64,000 bases of DNA from Cymodocea nodosa (taxonomy: Eukaryota > Streptophyta > Magnoliopsida > Alismatales > Cymodoceaceae): positions 18,483,501 to 18,547,500 of the forward strand of contig CM072339.1 in assembly GCA_036874045.1 (NCBI GenBank). Direction: 5' to 3'. Shown piece after piece: positions 31,331-44,000 of the stretch (the stretch's first letter is position 1; each line of letters starts with the position of its first letter). A program made the translations under genes and the position numbers. Below the pieces are notes generated by a model that made no database searches, was not told the DNA's origin, and saw only the letters and a program-made list of their open reading frames with translations.

Positions 31331-31678
31331 CTACGTAACTACGATGACATCTCGGACCTCGAAGGCGTTCCGGCACTTGACGACGATGTCGTACATGTGC
31401 ACGGTCTTAAGGTTCCTGAAGTCTCGGGGCAGGGAGATCAGATCCGTCGACGACTGCTTATGGTACTGAAGCAGGTCGGGGTGGCGGCGGATGAGGTACC
31501 TTTCCCACCCCAACTCCGACAGCTTCTCCTCCAGCATGTCGTGGGAGGTCATCATTTGGTCGGTGGGCACATGGAACAGGGCCTTCCGGCGGACGTTGCC
31601 CCGGCTGTCCGCATGCAGCGTCTCCGGATTCTCGATCAGCCGGACCACGCCGTTCCTGAAAACCCACACTCCTGACAT
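31331..31678 (-). CDS. FPF1: FLOWERING PROMOTING FACTOR 1-like protein, single exon
   Basis: A small plant-specific protein whose family members promote flowering and are linked to gibberellin responses and cell elongation. The 115-codon frame opens [18 protein letters not shown], the hallmark N-terminus, and continues with the family blocks [34 protein letters not shown] and [12 protein letters not shown], ending [10 protein letters not shown]. The length is close to the usual 110 or so, and the gene is intronless as in the family. The ATG at 31678 is chosen because MSGVWVF is the conserved start. A TATA box (TATAAAT on the minus strand, 31737-31743) lies about 60 bp upstream, which implies a short 5' UTR. 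The coding region is GC-rich against AT-rich flanks, common for this family. No defect is seen. Confidence 0.95.
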   Translation of the reverse strand: MSGVWVFRNGVVRLIENPETLHADSRGNVRRKALFHVPTDQMMTSHDMLEEKLSELGWERYLIRRHPDLLQYHKQSSTDLISLPRDFRNLKTVHMYDIVVKCRNAFEVRDVIVVT

Positions 31679-31736
31679 GTTGGTGTCGCCGGCCGTCTAC
31701 GAAGAAGGGCTTGAGGGTGAGGGGTGAAGACGACTG

Positions 31737-31743
31737 ATTTATA
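31737..31743 (-). promoter_or_regulatory. TATA box of the FPF1-type gene
   Basis: TATAAAT on the minus strand, about 60 bp before the start codon, in GC-richer surroundings. Confidence 0.6.
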
Positions 31744-31749
31744 TGTCCA

Positions 31750-32102
31750 GGCTGGTGATCTGCTACTTCTCCTTCTCTTCTTCTATCGTTATTTTATTTT
31801 ATTTTTTTTAACTCGATCAGCATTCTTCTATCTATCGTTATGTACCAAAAACGTTATTCTTTTCTGATAATGCTCGGTATTTTAACTTGTAAACCATTAC
31901 GATAATGTTTAAATTTTTATTTTTTAATAACCATAATATTTTTTACTTTTTTAAAAAAATTTGAATTTTTAAAAAGCGACTAAGGTTGGCTATATTAAAA
32001 AATTTTTGTTAATTTTTAAATCCGCTTTAATGGACTGCATTGAACGACCGCCATCAAAATTGTAGAAGAAAAATATTAACTTAGGTTCAATTAAAAGCAC
32101 AG

Positions 32103-32143
<41 letters not shown>

Positions 32144-32817
32144 GTCCCACAGGTTGGATGATAAGGTGGGACCCTTAGGAGGGGGAATAGTGCGTATATT
32201 ATTTATCATTAAAAGTAAGCCACGTGAGCCGACCTTAAGGTATGGCCCACGGGAACGTCGACTGATTTTTTTATAATGATATTTTTCACATTTTTTTAAA
32301 TTGAATCTTAATTAACTGGAATAATTCAATCAATAGTAGTATTCATTTTTTTTATCGAAATTTAAGTTTTGATAAATACAGAAGACCGTCATTATCGAAA
32401 AAATATTCGACGAAGAGCCCAGATTTTCTAATTAAAAAAAAAATGATACAACAAAAATTAATGAATCGGATGCATTAATCCATAACGATGAAGAAATATA
32501 TGTGTATCAAAACACGTAGGGAGAGACATCAGAACCCGTAATAATAATAATAAATTTATTTACGTGCACGACGCACAATGAGTATATATAAATAATGAGC
32601 ATATTAGTGGTATAAATAATAAATATATTCATATTTTTGGTAGACTGCCTTTAATGAATGGGCTTGGATTTATCGAAGTGATGAATTTCTCTGATTCTCC
32701 GGTCTTAATCGCATCTCAAGGAGTGAAAAATTTTCACGTGTCTTTTTAGGCACGTGAATTTCACTTATTGGCGTTGCAATAGTTATCGTTGCAATTTTAA
32801 AACATGACAATAGCTTA
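31750..32817 (-). promoter_or_regulatory. upstream region of the FPF1-type gene with CACGTG motifs and (TA)n
   Basis: The region is AT-rich with a (TA)n run at 32104-32141. G-box cores CACGTG lie at 32221-32226, 32735-32740 and 32751-32756. The last two sit in an inverted arrangement (TTTTCACGTG ... GCACGTGAATTT). Binding is not demonstrated. Confidence 0.35.
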
Positions 32818-35590
32818 CTGAGGGTATCTGTGTATGATAGAAAAAAATAATAATAAGTTATAAAAAATGATAGAAAAAAAAATTACAAAAAGTTAATAGA
32901 AAATATAAATGTTTGTATATATAATAGAAAATGATGAAAAATAATAAATTTTGAAATATATATATTTGTGCATAGAATAAAATGACGAAAAATCACAAAA
33001 TTTAAAATATGTATTTTTTCACATAATAGAAAATAATGAAATTGATAAATTAAATTTTTTTTATATTTGTCTATATGATAGAGAATAAAAAAATTTAATT
33101 AATAATACAAAAAAGAGTTATATATGACAATAATTATAACATAAAATACATTTTGTACATCTCTATTATACTACATAAATTTCATAATATTGTAATGCAT
33201 TGTATCAACTTGTTTTCTATATTCTTGACTTAATCTAGTAGTAGCATTATAATTATTCAAGTGATATCTTACATCTCAAAAATGGTGTAATAAATTCTAG
33301 CTTATTAGGAAAATCAACATTTACTAAGTAATATTTATTTGTAATTTATATAAAAGTTTTCAATATAATGTTAAAAACACTAATTCTATAATTTCTACTA
33401 TTCACAAGTATTTCAATTATTTTTATTAGTATCGTACCTGATGGAAAAGTATTACATTGAAAAAGTACATCTTAAAGAATATGAGTATCAACTACTAATC
33501 TTTTCTATTTACTAAGAACATAAAAAATTTTCATATCAAAATTACATGTTGCTAATACATTTTGTGATAATTCACATTTTCTATTCATCCAACATACAGT
33601 TTCTTTATCATAAATTATAATTTTCGCATGGGTATCATCAATTGCTCAAATGCAATCCTAAAAGAAAAAATATATATATAGTAATGTATCTTAATACTAA
33701 GAAACACATTGAAAAATAACATTAGTTCACCTTGAAATAAGAATAAACGTAACAATTATTTTTAATTCATGCTAGAGTTGATGATCCTTACTTGGCCAAT
33801 AGTTTATATTTTACTTTTAATATTGCATTCAACATTTCATTTAAGTATGTACTAATTGTTTAACTAGATTGATGAAAACACTTAGTAGTTACACCATATT
33901 TCTAATTTTGTCCAATTGTAACTAAAAATATTACAAATTTTTCTTCCACATTTATACTTCTACTATCTTACACTACTACTCCATGTCTCAAAAAATTACA
34001 AAAATGAAAGAAAACATGTTGACTCATTCTATAGATTTTGCTGCAATTATATACTTGAATAGGTATAGATGGATCTAATAACATAATTATATATTATTGT
34101 CTTTCTAGAAGTAGTCTTTACAACATTATTCACACCACTTGCCAATGTAGATATAATTTTTTATGCTTTCCTTAGGTACATGAATATTTATTCTTGTTTT
34201 ACCTCTTACTCTTTCATGAGCTTTTTCAAAAGTTTAATATGTTCACTTGTATCCATTTGTGGTAGTTTAAAAAACTTACAAAAAAAGAAAGATAAACAAG
34301 AACATTTACATCAAATAATAACAATGACAATACACATAATAACATGAATAATGTCTATTACATCATTAAATAAACAACATAATGTATTACATCATCACAT
34401 CAACAACATATATAACATTCAATAACAACCTCTACTACATCATCGCATAAACAATATAATGTATTACATCATCAACATCAACAACATACCTAATATTCAA
34501 AAGCAATGTCAGCTACATCAACACAAACAACATAATGTCTTACATCATCACATCAGCATACATAACATTCAATAATACTATCTACTACATCATCACATAA
34601 ACAACTATACATACTACACTTTAAATAATAACAATGTCTACTACATAACAACAACAATCTTTATTTCAAATTATATTTCAGCCAAGTGAGTCTTATCTCA
34701 TTTGACAAACTTAAAAATATTCTTTATTTTTGATGATTTTCTAATAATGTCATTGCATTATATATTTCATCTTCATCTAACTCATTTAATTCAAGCAATA
34801 AAGGAATAATGTCCAATTCATTATGCTGCAATCTTAAGAATATATTTGTTTCTTCCTTAGTTTTGGCAATACATTTTATAATCTACATTCTAGTTCTATT
34901 ACATTCCTTATATTTCTATGAAAATTTCTTCATGTCTATTTCCATATTTTTAACTAAGGCTATCATCTTCTCAAATGATATGTTATCATTTAAATTAAAA
35001 GTTTCAATATCATGAAAGTCCATAAGTATTATGCTTGTTCTTCCTCTAGCAATACTAGTCTAAAAAATTATCTTTAATTGCTCATATATTGAGCAAGACT
35101 TCCCTTTCAAGATACTACATTCATAATGACTCTACAAATTGAGAATAAATATGATGATTAGTAAATCAATTACATGTAAAATAAGAGAAAGATATATGCA
35201 TTATAATAATTAAAGTCACCTTTACAAATTCTTTTTAAATTTCATCAAGAACAGTTGTATGACCATGTAGATTGATAATATTACTATAATTTTTATACAT
35301 TTTTAATCACGTCTTTAGTATTTTTCATCATGTTTTTAGTAATATTTATATATATATATATATATCCTAACCCAACATTTTTTTTAATATTATATTCATT
35401 TATCACTTGATTCCACGTTTCTACCCTAATCTTTCCATCGGGGGTGTCTTAGTGTTTCCTTAATTAATAGCATTACAAAGGAAACTTAAAATCATCTCAT
35501 CGTCTTTTTGACTTGACGTTCCTTGTTGAAACTTTCTTTCCATTTGTAGTGTTTTATGTCGTTGTGTATAAATTATTTTCTAATTAAAAA
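32818..35590 (-). mobile_element. decayed PIF/Harbinger transposon, copy B, with transposase and Myb-like parts
   Basis: The minus strand shows transposase remnants: AIDDTHAKI near 33628-33660 (family AIDGTH block), KYYLVNVDF near 33308-33336 and DVRYHLNNYNA near 33250-33277. Further upstream on the same strand, 34690-35560 reads as a Myb/SANT-like second ORF: DDEMILSFLCNAIN near its start, TWNQVINEYN in the middle and RIFLSLSNEIRLTWL near its end. Having both a DDE transposase and a Myb-like protein is typical of PIF/Harbinger. The left end is near 32818 after a TTA, and the right end is uncertain. Stops and shifts are frequent. A (TA)n run at 35346-35365 lies inside. Confidence 0.68.
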
Positions 35591-38500
35591 CTCAAACAAT
35601 TGTTTCTAAATAAAAATTATAATAAACATTTATATTGGCAATAAAAGTTCAAATCCAAAATGTACAAAATTGATGAAATCTTCAAACAAGAGGTTCTACT
35701 TAAACATCCTTGAATTTACAATGTAAATTGAATAGAGAAAGCAGCAAATGGTGCAGTGGTTTTTTAGAGGAGTGTTTTAACCATCTTTCAACTCGTATGT
35801 TGCATACAAAATTTACAGTAAGTAGAACATTACAGCTCCTGGGAAGCATGTGAGTGTTGTTATCTGTTAGAATAAACTGCCTGATCTTAAATGAAACACT
35901 TGGTATAATTAAGAAATTCTGCTTGTTAGAAATAATACGTTAATTTTTTGATTGATTTTTAAGTTAAAATTTCTCATGACATCAGTGTATATATATATAT
36001 ATATATATATAATTACCCATATATAACTTCAGATACGGTACTTTTTATAACAAACATAAGCATGTACTGATAGATTTCACGATTAAAAAGACTTTTGTCA
36101 TGAGTTTCTGTTATCTAGATTTCCTGTCAATCTTTTATCAAAGCTAAGGACGTCGTTGTCTACAGTTGTATTTCTTCGATCGTACACATTCCAAATCTAC
36201 GATTTACGCGAATCGATTCGGCAGATTTTGATTTTTCATCCGTTACGGTCTACGTATATTGTCATGATGTCAAATCAGAGCTCCATGTAATTATTAATCC
36301 GGAGCACTGGATAGAGGTTTAGATGGTTGGGACTCCTGACGTGATAGCTCGGCTGTAAGAATAAAGTCTTCCAGGGTTTGGCGCTGATTCATGATAATAT
36401 GTATTATGGTATTAGTCTAACTAATCTGTCTATGTTTGTAATTATTACCACTCTTAAAAATAATAAAATTTCCATGGTACGCTTGCATGTACGACGATGT
36501 TCTATAGCATGTGTTAACAATATGATTATTCACCGTTTTTTGAAACTTACGAGGTTGATTTGTCGAGCATGGTATTATATCGTTGTTTGGTACCATAATT
36601 GATTAAAATTTTTTGGAATGATTAACGAAACTTCATCAACTAGAACATTGAATCCATGTCGACTTTTTAAGGCCTCACACAACTCAAATAATGAAAGTTT
36701 ATTAAATAAAAAAAATATTTGGTGGCGCACGTTCCTCCTCCCGGTCTTCCATAGATATGTTTCTTTTCTTTTTTGTTTCCAAGTGAAGTCTCGGACTTGT
36801 TTTCTTACAAGTGCCTTTCGTTTCCTTGGACTCCCACATCATAGGAATCTTGTTTATGTGAATAATGAACCTTAAAATTTTGATCTTAGGATTACAGAAC
36901 CTTGAGATGAGTGATGGGAAAGTAATCCAGATTTAACTAACTAACTGTTTTAAGGTTGCTTCGCTTGGCAAGGCTGACGGGGAATAGTCTTTTAACATTG
37001 ATTGAAGTTAAAATCAAATATGAATTGATATATAAATGGAATGTTTAACTTATAATAAATTATTTTTGAGTTAGATATTTAGGTATAAGAGTAGAAATTA
37101 AAGTATCTTCACATTGGTTAAAATTAGAACCCAGACGTGAATTAACATCTAGATATATAGAGAGAGCTCTTCGATCGCTTATATCCGATTAATTTAAATC
37201 TGATTTTCTATATTCCAATAGTTTGAATGTATATTGGTGAAAAGCTCCCTAGAGATGGAAACTCGAGCATCGTTGAATGAAGATAAAAACAACGACAACA
37301 ATCCAATTTATAATTCTATTATATAAGATTAACCTTCTTCTTTTTTCAAATATCTCTATCTATTATCAAAGAGACGAGAGAAAAGGTGACGGAAAGAAAG
37401 TCCTGTGCAGAAAAACAAAGGAATGGACAGTAAAGATAGGACAAAAGATCGTGTTGCAACAAGGTAATTAAACAGGACAACTAAAGATAAGACAAAAGAA
37501 TACAGATGTAAGAAAGGTACTTGCAATGGACAGTAGCAAGTAAACGTGGAGAAAAAAGCCAGAAAGAAAGGTTTCCATCGACCAGAAACAAATGGTGGAA
37601 TGGAGATTATCTTTAGAAAAGCAATACAAGAAGATGACGCACATACACTTACGGTCCAGAACCACAGTCTCTTCTGCGTTCCAGGATGATGATCGTATCT
37701 TTTTTCCTGCAATCATGCGGTCTTCAGTGGGCTAGGCATCTTCAAAACCATTTGACTTGTGCTACCTGACGTGGGGAACCATGTGTAACCACTGCAGAAA
37801 GTGATAATGATGCCCAGAAAGCTGTCATCATCATCATCATCGTCTTGTTTGACCGGATTCGCAAGGATTGCAGGGGCTACATATTTCCATGGAAACAAGT
37901 GATATTGCAGATTTAATATTGGAATAGTTACTGGGATTTTGGAAGAGACATGGTGTTTCGGAGAGGGAGAGGAGGAGGGGGTTGGCTTGTGGGGGTCTGG
38001 TCTCCATTCAGCTAAAACCCAACTCAATCCAATCCAATCCAATCCATATCCTCATGGGTTGGACAGGATTGTGTTGTTCTTGTCATAACGTATCAGGCAT
38101 GGATCAATGGAATCTTAAATCCAAGCTTTTTAAATGAAATATATACATTAAAACATTCCTCACGTACAGAGCATCGGTAATTGGTGACAAATCAACGAAT
38201 TATACCGTACAATTCAAACCCTTATGTTGTTTTTTTTATAGAATTGTCGAAACCTCTTCTTATACATACAAGTCATATCTTCAAACTTCCAACGCTCTCA
38301 CCCCTCACTCGTTACTTTCCTTAGATTCCAAAAGTATCCATATTTTTAGATAATGTAAAGAAACTCAGCTTCAATAGATCATTTTTGTTCTAATATCAGG
38401 TTCAACATATAAACATGACTCGAAATCGACTTTGTAAAATTATCCCTTCCTATGTACATGCGAAGTATCATCTTCACTTCTCCCAGTCAAAAATACCATT

Positions 38501-38640
38501 CCAACACGAAAATCGGGAGAAACATTCCTAACGAAAGCCTCCGATGCAGCTGTGCAAGAAAATACGAGGCCGAGAGTTATGCGTTTCTGTAAGTTACAGA
38601 AATTACAGTGTACTACACATGAGCAAAATGCTTGGAATTA
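35591..38640. other. intergenic, no supported gene
   Basis: Contents are a (TA)n run at about 35987-36010 and an (AATCC)4 run at about 38021-38045. Several minus-strand open frames at 37356-38042 include a run of Asp from a TCA repeat. None matches a family that I know and no exon chain could be built. Confidence 0.45.
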
Positions 38641-38867
38641 TGCCAATATCTAAATATATAGATTTATAATAATAATAAAAGCTTGGATACATGATAGCAC
38701 GTCACATTCCGCAGCCCACCCGTGTCCAAAAACTCCATGCAAAATGAAGATTTGTCCCACCACCAAGATCATCACATCAGATAACTAACCAAAATCACCA
38801 GCATAACTGCATCATAAACCATTGATCTATATTGCAACAAAGCAGAGGCACCAGTCACTGTTACATT

Positions 38868-41800
38868 TTATACACTACCCTTGCTTCCAAGCTCTTCTGG
38901 TTTCCCACTTTTATCCTGAAAATCAAATACTTTGGCGCTTCAGTGTGTATCAGACTCTTCGATCACATAAACCAATAAAAACAAAAGCGTATGGCATGAG
39001 CTAGCACAATCAGGTTCTGTGGCATTTCTGATTTCTAGCATTTCAACAGCATACCTATATTTACATGCTTGCCATAGCAAACAACAGTTCTCTTAAGCAT
39101 CTCACAAATGAATACAACTTCCAGACAGGTTTCAACAGCATGCAGTAATTATCATCAGCAGACGGACACTTAAATCCCAAAAAGGGCAGGTTTCACTTAA
39201 TTAGTATTAGAAAAAGAGCCTAGAAGAAACATTCATCACATGTAGCCAACATTCTCCATTGCAGATATACTGCACAATATTTTTTTTTTTAAAAAGGAAC
39301 ATTAGTACAAGCTTTCTAAAGGATTTACTTAAGATTTCTTAAGCACTGGGTATGATCAAGATAAAATGAGGCTTTTACCGACATCCAAATCAGATGTGCT
39401 TCGTGAATTGCAGCAATCTTTTAAAATATGGAGCTTTTGCAGGAAAAAATAAGATAACCATTAGATAAAATAGACAAAATGATTAACCGGATACTATGAA
39501 CTCCTTGTGTGGAAAGGGACGGGAGGTAAGTCAAACATCTATGCAGGAACTGTTGTCTCAGTAAATGAGTTTTAAGGCTCTTAACAAAGAATCAGGCAAA
39601 ATCATAAGACTTTCAAGATTGAATTGAGATGCCATTTTTAATCCATGCCAACATGAATTTTTCTAATATTGCAAATGACAGAATTGACTGATTGATTCCT
39701 CAAGACAAGCAACACATGTACTATCAACATTTTTAAGTGGATGCACTATCAATGTTTGTGCCACATTGGTGTGCCACTAGATTTGTATTAAAACATTTGA
39801 AAATTGAGAGATTGAGACATCAATTTAAATTACTCATTTTGGAACATTGAAGTGATTTGTAGAGGACATTTGGTTTTTAGATGTGTCATGCGTGTGGATT
39901 GGGATGAGTGATGATGTAATATTTTCACCATTTTTAAACACACTAGTCTATCATGTTCACTGGATGATGCCTATTTTATATCTAGTATAAGTGTTTTATA
40001 TTTAGTTAATTGATTATTCAATTAGCATAAATGTACATGTAGAACACATGAGGCTAAACAGATTCATGACCTAATTCACCCATATAATCAAAATTTGACC
40101 CATTTGACATAAATAACCCAGCTAAGCCAAGAATTTAACAGGTCTGACCCAACCTGCCTATAAGCAGGTTAGAGCACAAGCCCTCCCGATTGGACCCATT
40201 TATAAATTGGGTAAAAAAACAGGTATTTCCCAAACAAGTCAGGTCCGACTGCCACTAACATTTGACACGGCTGATTCCACAAAAGGGATCCAAAGGCCAG
40301 CTTTTAATGGTGAAACCAGAAACTGGAAGAATTGCTTCTAAGGGAAACCTCAGCATTATAGTAGGGAATCTAATTGCTATTACACAAACAAGTTTGCTCA
40401 TCATATAACATATAAGATATAACACATGTTTGCTGCTTGCAAATTTGTTCAATCATGTTGGCAGCTACACAAGGAATTAGCAACCATGTATTGTTCAGTC
40501 TAGCAATCACAACATTTCAAGGCACTGACCTCTCCATTAAGCCATGCCAGATTGCATGAATCAAATCCATGAGTCAAACCAATATTTTGAAAACATTATC
40601 AGTATTATTGGTCCAATGAAGTTTTCTGCTTCAAGAACATCAGCAGGTGTTTATCCAAACTACCAGGAAGATAAGATGGAATCAAATCCGTATCCATCTG
40701 GAGAGATACATGTGCAATCGTAGTATACATTATGCCAGCTGTTTCTTAATCACCCAAATTACCTCCATAAGATATATGAATGAATTTGTCTCAAGTTTTA
40801 ATAAAGCATATCCATCTAATGCACCATGTAGTATGAGCTACATCGCATGTATACACCTTCTTCAATTATATAATGCAGCTAGAATGCTGCATCATGGATA
40901 CAACCAAACAAGAGCATGTGCTAGTGCTAATGAGCTAACACTGTCTGTTTCACTGCATCTTATGTCAGCAAACAAGAGCATGTGCCAATGCTAATTAGTT
41001 AATGTTCTGTTTCACTACATATTATGTCAGCAAAGAAGAGCGTGTGCTATATCACCCAAAATTACATTGTTCAGTTACAATATCAGCTACAGTGGTTTTC
41101 AAATAACTGTATAATATATTTACCAAAAAAGTTTGAACAATGATATAAACAATTAGGATCCCAAATAGTAGGAGTAAAAGTCACAGAAGATAAGCAACAT
41201 CTCTAGATAATTCTACAATTAATGACCAAATCAAAGAGGGAGAGAGACCAGATATTTAAGCAACATTTTCTCAAAATCGTCATTTCAACTCAATTTAAAC
41301 AAAATAAACGAAAAAAACAACACAATAGTTACATTGTAAGCTCTAAGAACAAACCGTAAACATCGTTCCGAAATCAGTAAACGAAGAGATTTAAAAGGGT
41401 AACCCAGATCACACAACATCATTGCGAAAAAAAAAAGAGTAGGAAGGAAGAATGCACCATACCATTCCCTTGCTTTCATAATAATCGTTCAATGCCCACT
41501 GGTATTTCGACTGGTTCAACCCAAGCCAGTGCGCCAAACACTCGTCCAAGCTCGAATGCGCTGCCAGAACCACAAAGAAAAAAACCAAAATTTTTTAAAA
41601 ACAAGAGTAAAGAGAAAAAAGATCTCAGCAGTGCAAAAAACACAGCTACCATCTTGGACTTTGGCAACCGCATCCCAGAAAAACGTAAACGCTGATCGAC
41701 TAGAACCTTTCTCCTTACTCCTCTCAAACTGCAATGGCGGCACCTGCACTGGAGGCGGTGTCGAAGGCGGCGATTTTGCCTGAGCCGCACCGGAAAGCTT

Positions 41801-42040
41801 TACGCTTTCCAAAGGACTAACCCTCATGGACGGCAACGCCGTCAAAGGCGGAGTCTTTGGGGGCAGAGGTGGCGAAAGCTTCGACTTTGGATTTCCATCC
41901 ACACTCACAGGCGTCTTGGGGCTCCCAGGCACTTCGGGTGGCCTCGGAGTGGCTGGGGGAGTGATGAACACCGTGTAATTCCCAGCCTTTCCGATGATCG
42001 GCGGATGGGTGTCTTCTCGAGCTCGAACTGCGGCGGCCAT
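38868..42040 (-). CDS. proline-rich plant protein of unknown function, 3 exons, 178 aa
   Basis: Exons on the minus strand are 41650-42040, 41463-41560 and 38868-38915. The GT/AG borders and phases join to 179 codons including a TAA stop. The N-terminus MAAAVRAREDTHPPIIGKAG leads into a Pro/Ser/Lys/Thr-rich linker (residues about 28-105) with repeated PPKTP-like motifs. A folded C-terminal part follows: AFTFFWDAVAKVQD, then AHSSLDECLAHWLGLNQSKY and QWALNDYYESKGM, ending DKSGKPEELGSKGSV. I recall this C-terminal pattern from plant proteins of unknown function and cannot name the gene. Intron 2 is about 2.5 kb. The large intron and short last exon make the last junction the least certain part. 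The ATG at 42040 is the first in frame. Confidence 0.8.
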
Positions 42041-42080
42041 GGAGGAGGAACGTGGTAGGTGAATCGAGGGTTTGGGTTTG

Positions 42081-42150
42081 AATGGAAGAAGAGGAGGAAG
42101 AGGAGGAAGAGGAGTGCGCTTATTATTCTTGAAGAGAGAGAGAGAGAGAG
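42081..42150. repeat. GA-rich tract in the 5' leader of the proline-rich gene
   Basis: GAGGAAGAGGAGGAAGAG-type repeats followed by a (GA)n run near 42131-42150. On the transcribed strand this is a CT-rich leader, common in plant 5' UTRs. Confidence 0.7.
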
Positions 42151-42774
42151 CACGGGATTCGTGCTTCGACTGTTTGCCCGGTTCACAACTTCAGATCTTT
42201 GTCTCTACTATTATTCTAGCATAGCAGCGTTCTACAGAGGAAAAAGCATTTGACGCTCTTAGTCTCAAAAACTACGGAAATGCCACTCACACAAGAGTTT
42301 TAAATTTCAAATGCCGACCTTTTCATGGATGACTTATGGGGAGAAAGTGATCGGCCAAATTGCAGTTCAAGACAATATAAAAAAAAAATGGGGTTCAGGA
42401 CAATAATTGGTGAAATAACATTGTCTTACAAAAATGAAGACATCTTGAATTCAAATATATACAAAACATTATCATTTTAAAAAAAAAAATCACCACCCAA
42501 ACTCCAACCCTTCAATAAGTGTGATTTACACATGGATTAAGCTATTGTAAATAAGTTGAGCTCAAAATTGTTGAAGAAAGGAATATTAAGATTTCGATTA
42601 AAAGAAAGAAAATTATTAATCATGAAATACCCTCCAAACCTTATCAAAATGGTATTAAACAATATTACTTAAGTTAATTATTTAGATTACCATAAGAAAT
42701 AATATTTATTATTTAGCATAGTTATAATATTATAAATATCACTGTATTGATATTAGTAATAATATTAACATTAA
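42151..42774. other. promoter side of the proline-rich gene and AT-rich spacer
   Basis: No coding region is seen. Sequence becomes very AT-rich after about 42480. Confidence 0.4.
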
Positions 42775-43391
42775 TGAAATGTTTGTGCATTGAAAATTGG
42801 GGGAAAAAAATAATAGAATATCACAGAAAATGATGGAAATGAAAATGATAAAAAATAACAGAAAGTTAGTAAAAAATCAAGGTATTTATGTGTAGAATAG
42901 AAAAGGATGAAATTTGAAATATGTGTATTTGTGAATAAAACAGTAAATAATGAAAAATCATAGAATATAAAATATATATGTTTATTCACAAAATAAAAAT
43001 GTTAAATTTAATAAATTAAATATTTTTTGTATTTATAGAGAATAACAAAATTTGTTATAGATAATATAAAATAAAGTCATTTGTAATATTGTTACAACAT
43101 AAAATATATTTCACACATCTTTATTATTCCACATATCTCTCATAATATCAATTATCATCTATTAAAGATAAATAATTTTTATATCAAAATTACATGTTGT
43201 TAATATGTTATGTAATAATTCATATTTTCTTTTCTTTCATTTTTTATCAATTTTAGAGATCAAAATGTCAGAAAATGAAAGAAATTTTTTCTTATATATC
43301 GAGAGAAAATAGCGAAAAATGATGGAAAATCATTTGGTACATAAAACACTTAGAAATTTTTTTACCATTTTCTAGGTGCACAAATAACTCC
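42775..43391. mobile_element. internally deleted Harbinger derivative, copy C (MITE)
   Basis: The element is flanked by TAA at 42772-42774 and 43392-43394. Its termini are imperfect inverted repeats that share TTTGTGCA followed by GAAAAT. Its left half resembles the left part of copy B (shared landmarks near 43095 and 33140), then jumps to sequence like 33535-33590 of copy B. Its right end resembles 5565-5745 of copy A (AAAATGATGAAAAATCATTT-type landmark). No open frame remains. Confidence 0.68.
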
Positions 43392-43564
43392 TAAATAAAA
43401 TTAACTATTTTAATTATTTCATTGATTAACATTCACTATTTAGTGTAAATATAACATTATAATAATTATCTCTCATTAATACCATATTCAATGATATAAT
43501 ATTATTTATACTTATTTAAAACTATAATATAACAATTATTTAGAAATATGTAAGGGTAGGAATT

Positions 43565-43930
43565 ATCATTTCACCATTGATTTCTATGTTTAACGTTGAA
43601 TGTCATTCATTAGTCTCTTCCGAACAGACCATACAGCATCCTATGATCCCAACAATTTTTCTTGGATCAAATTCCAGGTGGAGCCATGATTTTCCTTGTA
43701 ATGATATGATGTCAAAATATATCAAGTCCCCCCCCAAAGTAAAGGTACTTGAGATTCTTTTCAAAGTGAAAGGAGCACACTCTTTTCGAAAGTTTCTTTT
43801 TTGATCGGTTCGGTTCCCCCACACATGCTGCTCTTCCGAAACCTTTTTCACTCTTTTGCGCGAAGAACCCTTTTATTTTGTTTTTTCGTCGTATCGTTTT
43901 TAGTGCATTCCCGTACTTCTTCTTAACCTC
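43565..43930 (-). other. possible organelle-derived (mitochondrial) insertion
   Basis: About 350 bp with a base composition unlike its flanks, carrying runs such as CCCCCCCC and a TTTGCGCGAAGAACCC motif. Its texture reminds me of plant mitochondrial DNA. The minus strand has an 82-codon open frame (43603-43851) that I cannot assign. This is an impression from composition, not an alignment. Confidence 0.3.
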
Positions 43931-43937
43931 ACCGCCG

Positions 43938-43940
43938 ATA

Positions 43941-43976
<36 letters not shown>
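43938..43976. repeat. (TA)n/T homopolymer tract
   Basis: About ten TA units followed directly by about 18 T. Confidence 0.95.
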
Positions 43977-44000
43977 GGCAGAGAAAAACATCATTCTTAA

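Noticed and set aside
31458-31727. Open frames on both strands overlapping the FPF1-type gene
   Set aside because: They are other-frame readings of the conserved FPF1 coding sequence and have no conserved motif.
37713-38042. 109-codon minus-strand frame with an Asp run
   Set aside because: The Asp run comes from a TCA repeat, the start lies by an AATCC repeat, and no family or exon chain supports it.
41492-41783. Plus-strand open frames over the proline-rich gene
   Set aside because: They are antisense to the first two exons of the minus-strand gene, which has clean splice sites and a conserved-looking C-terminal part.
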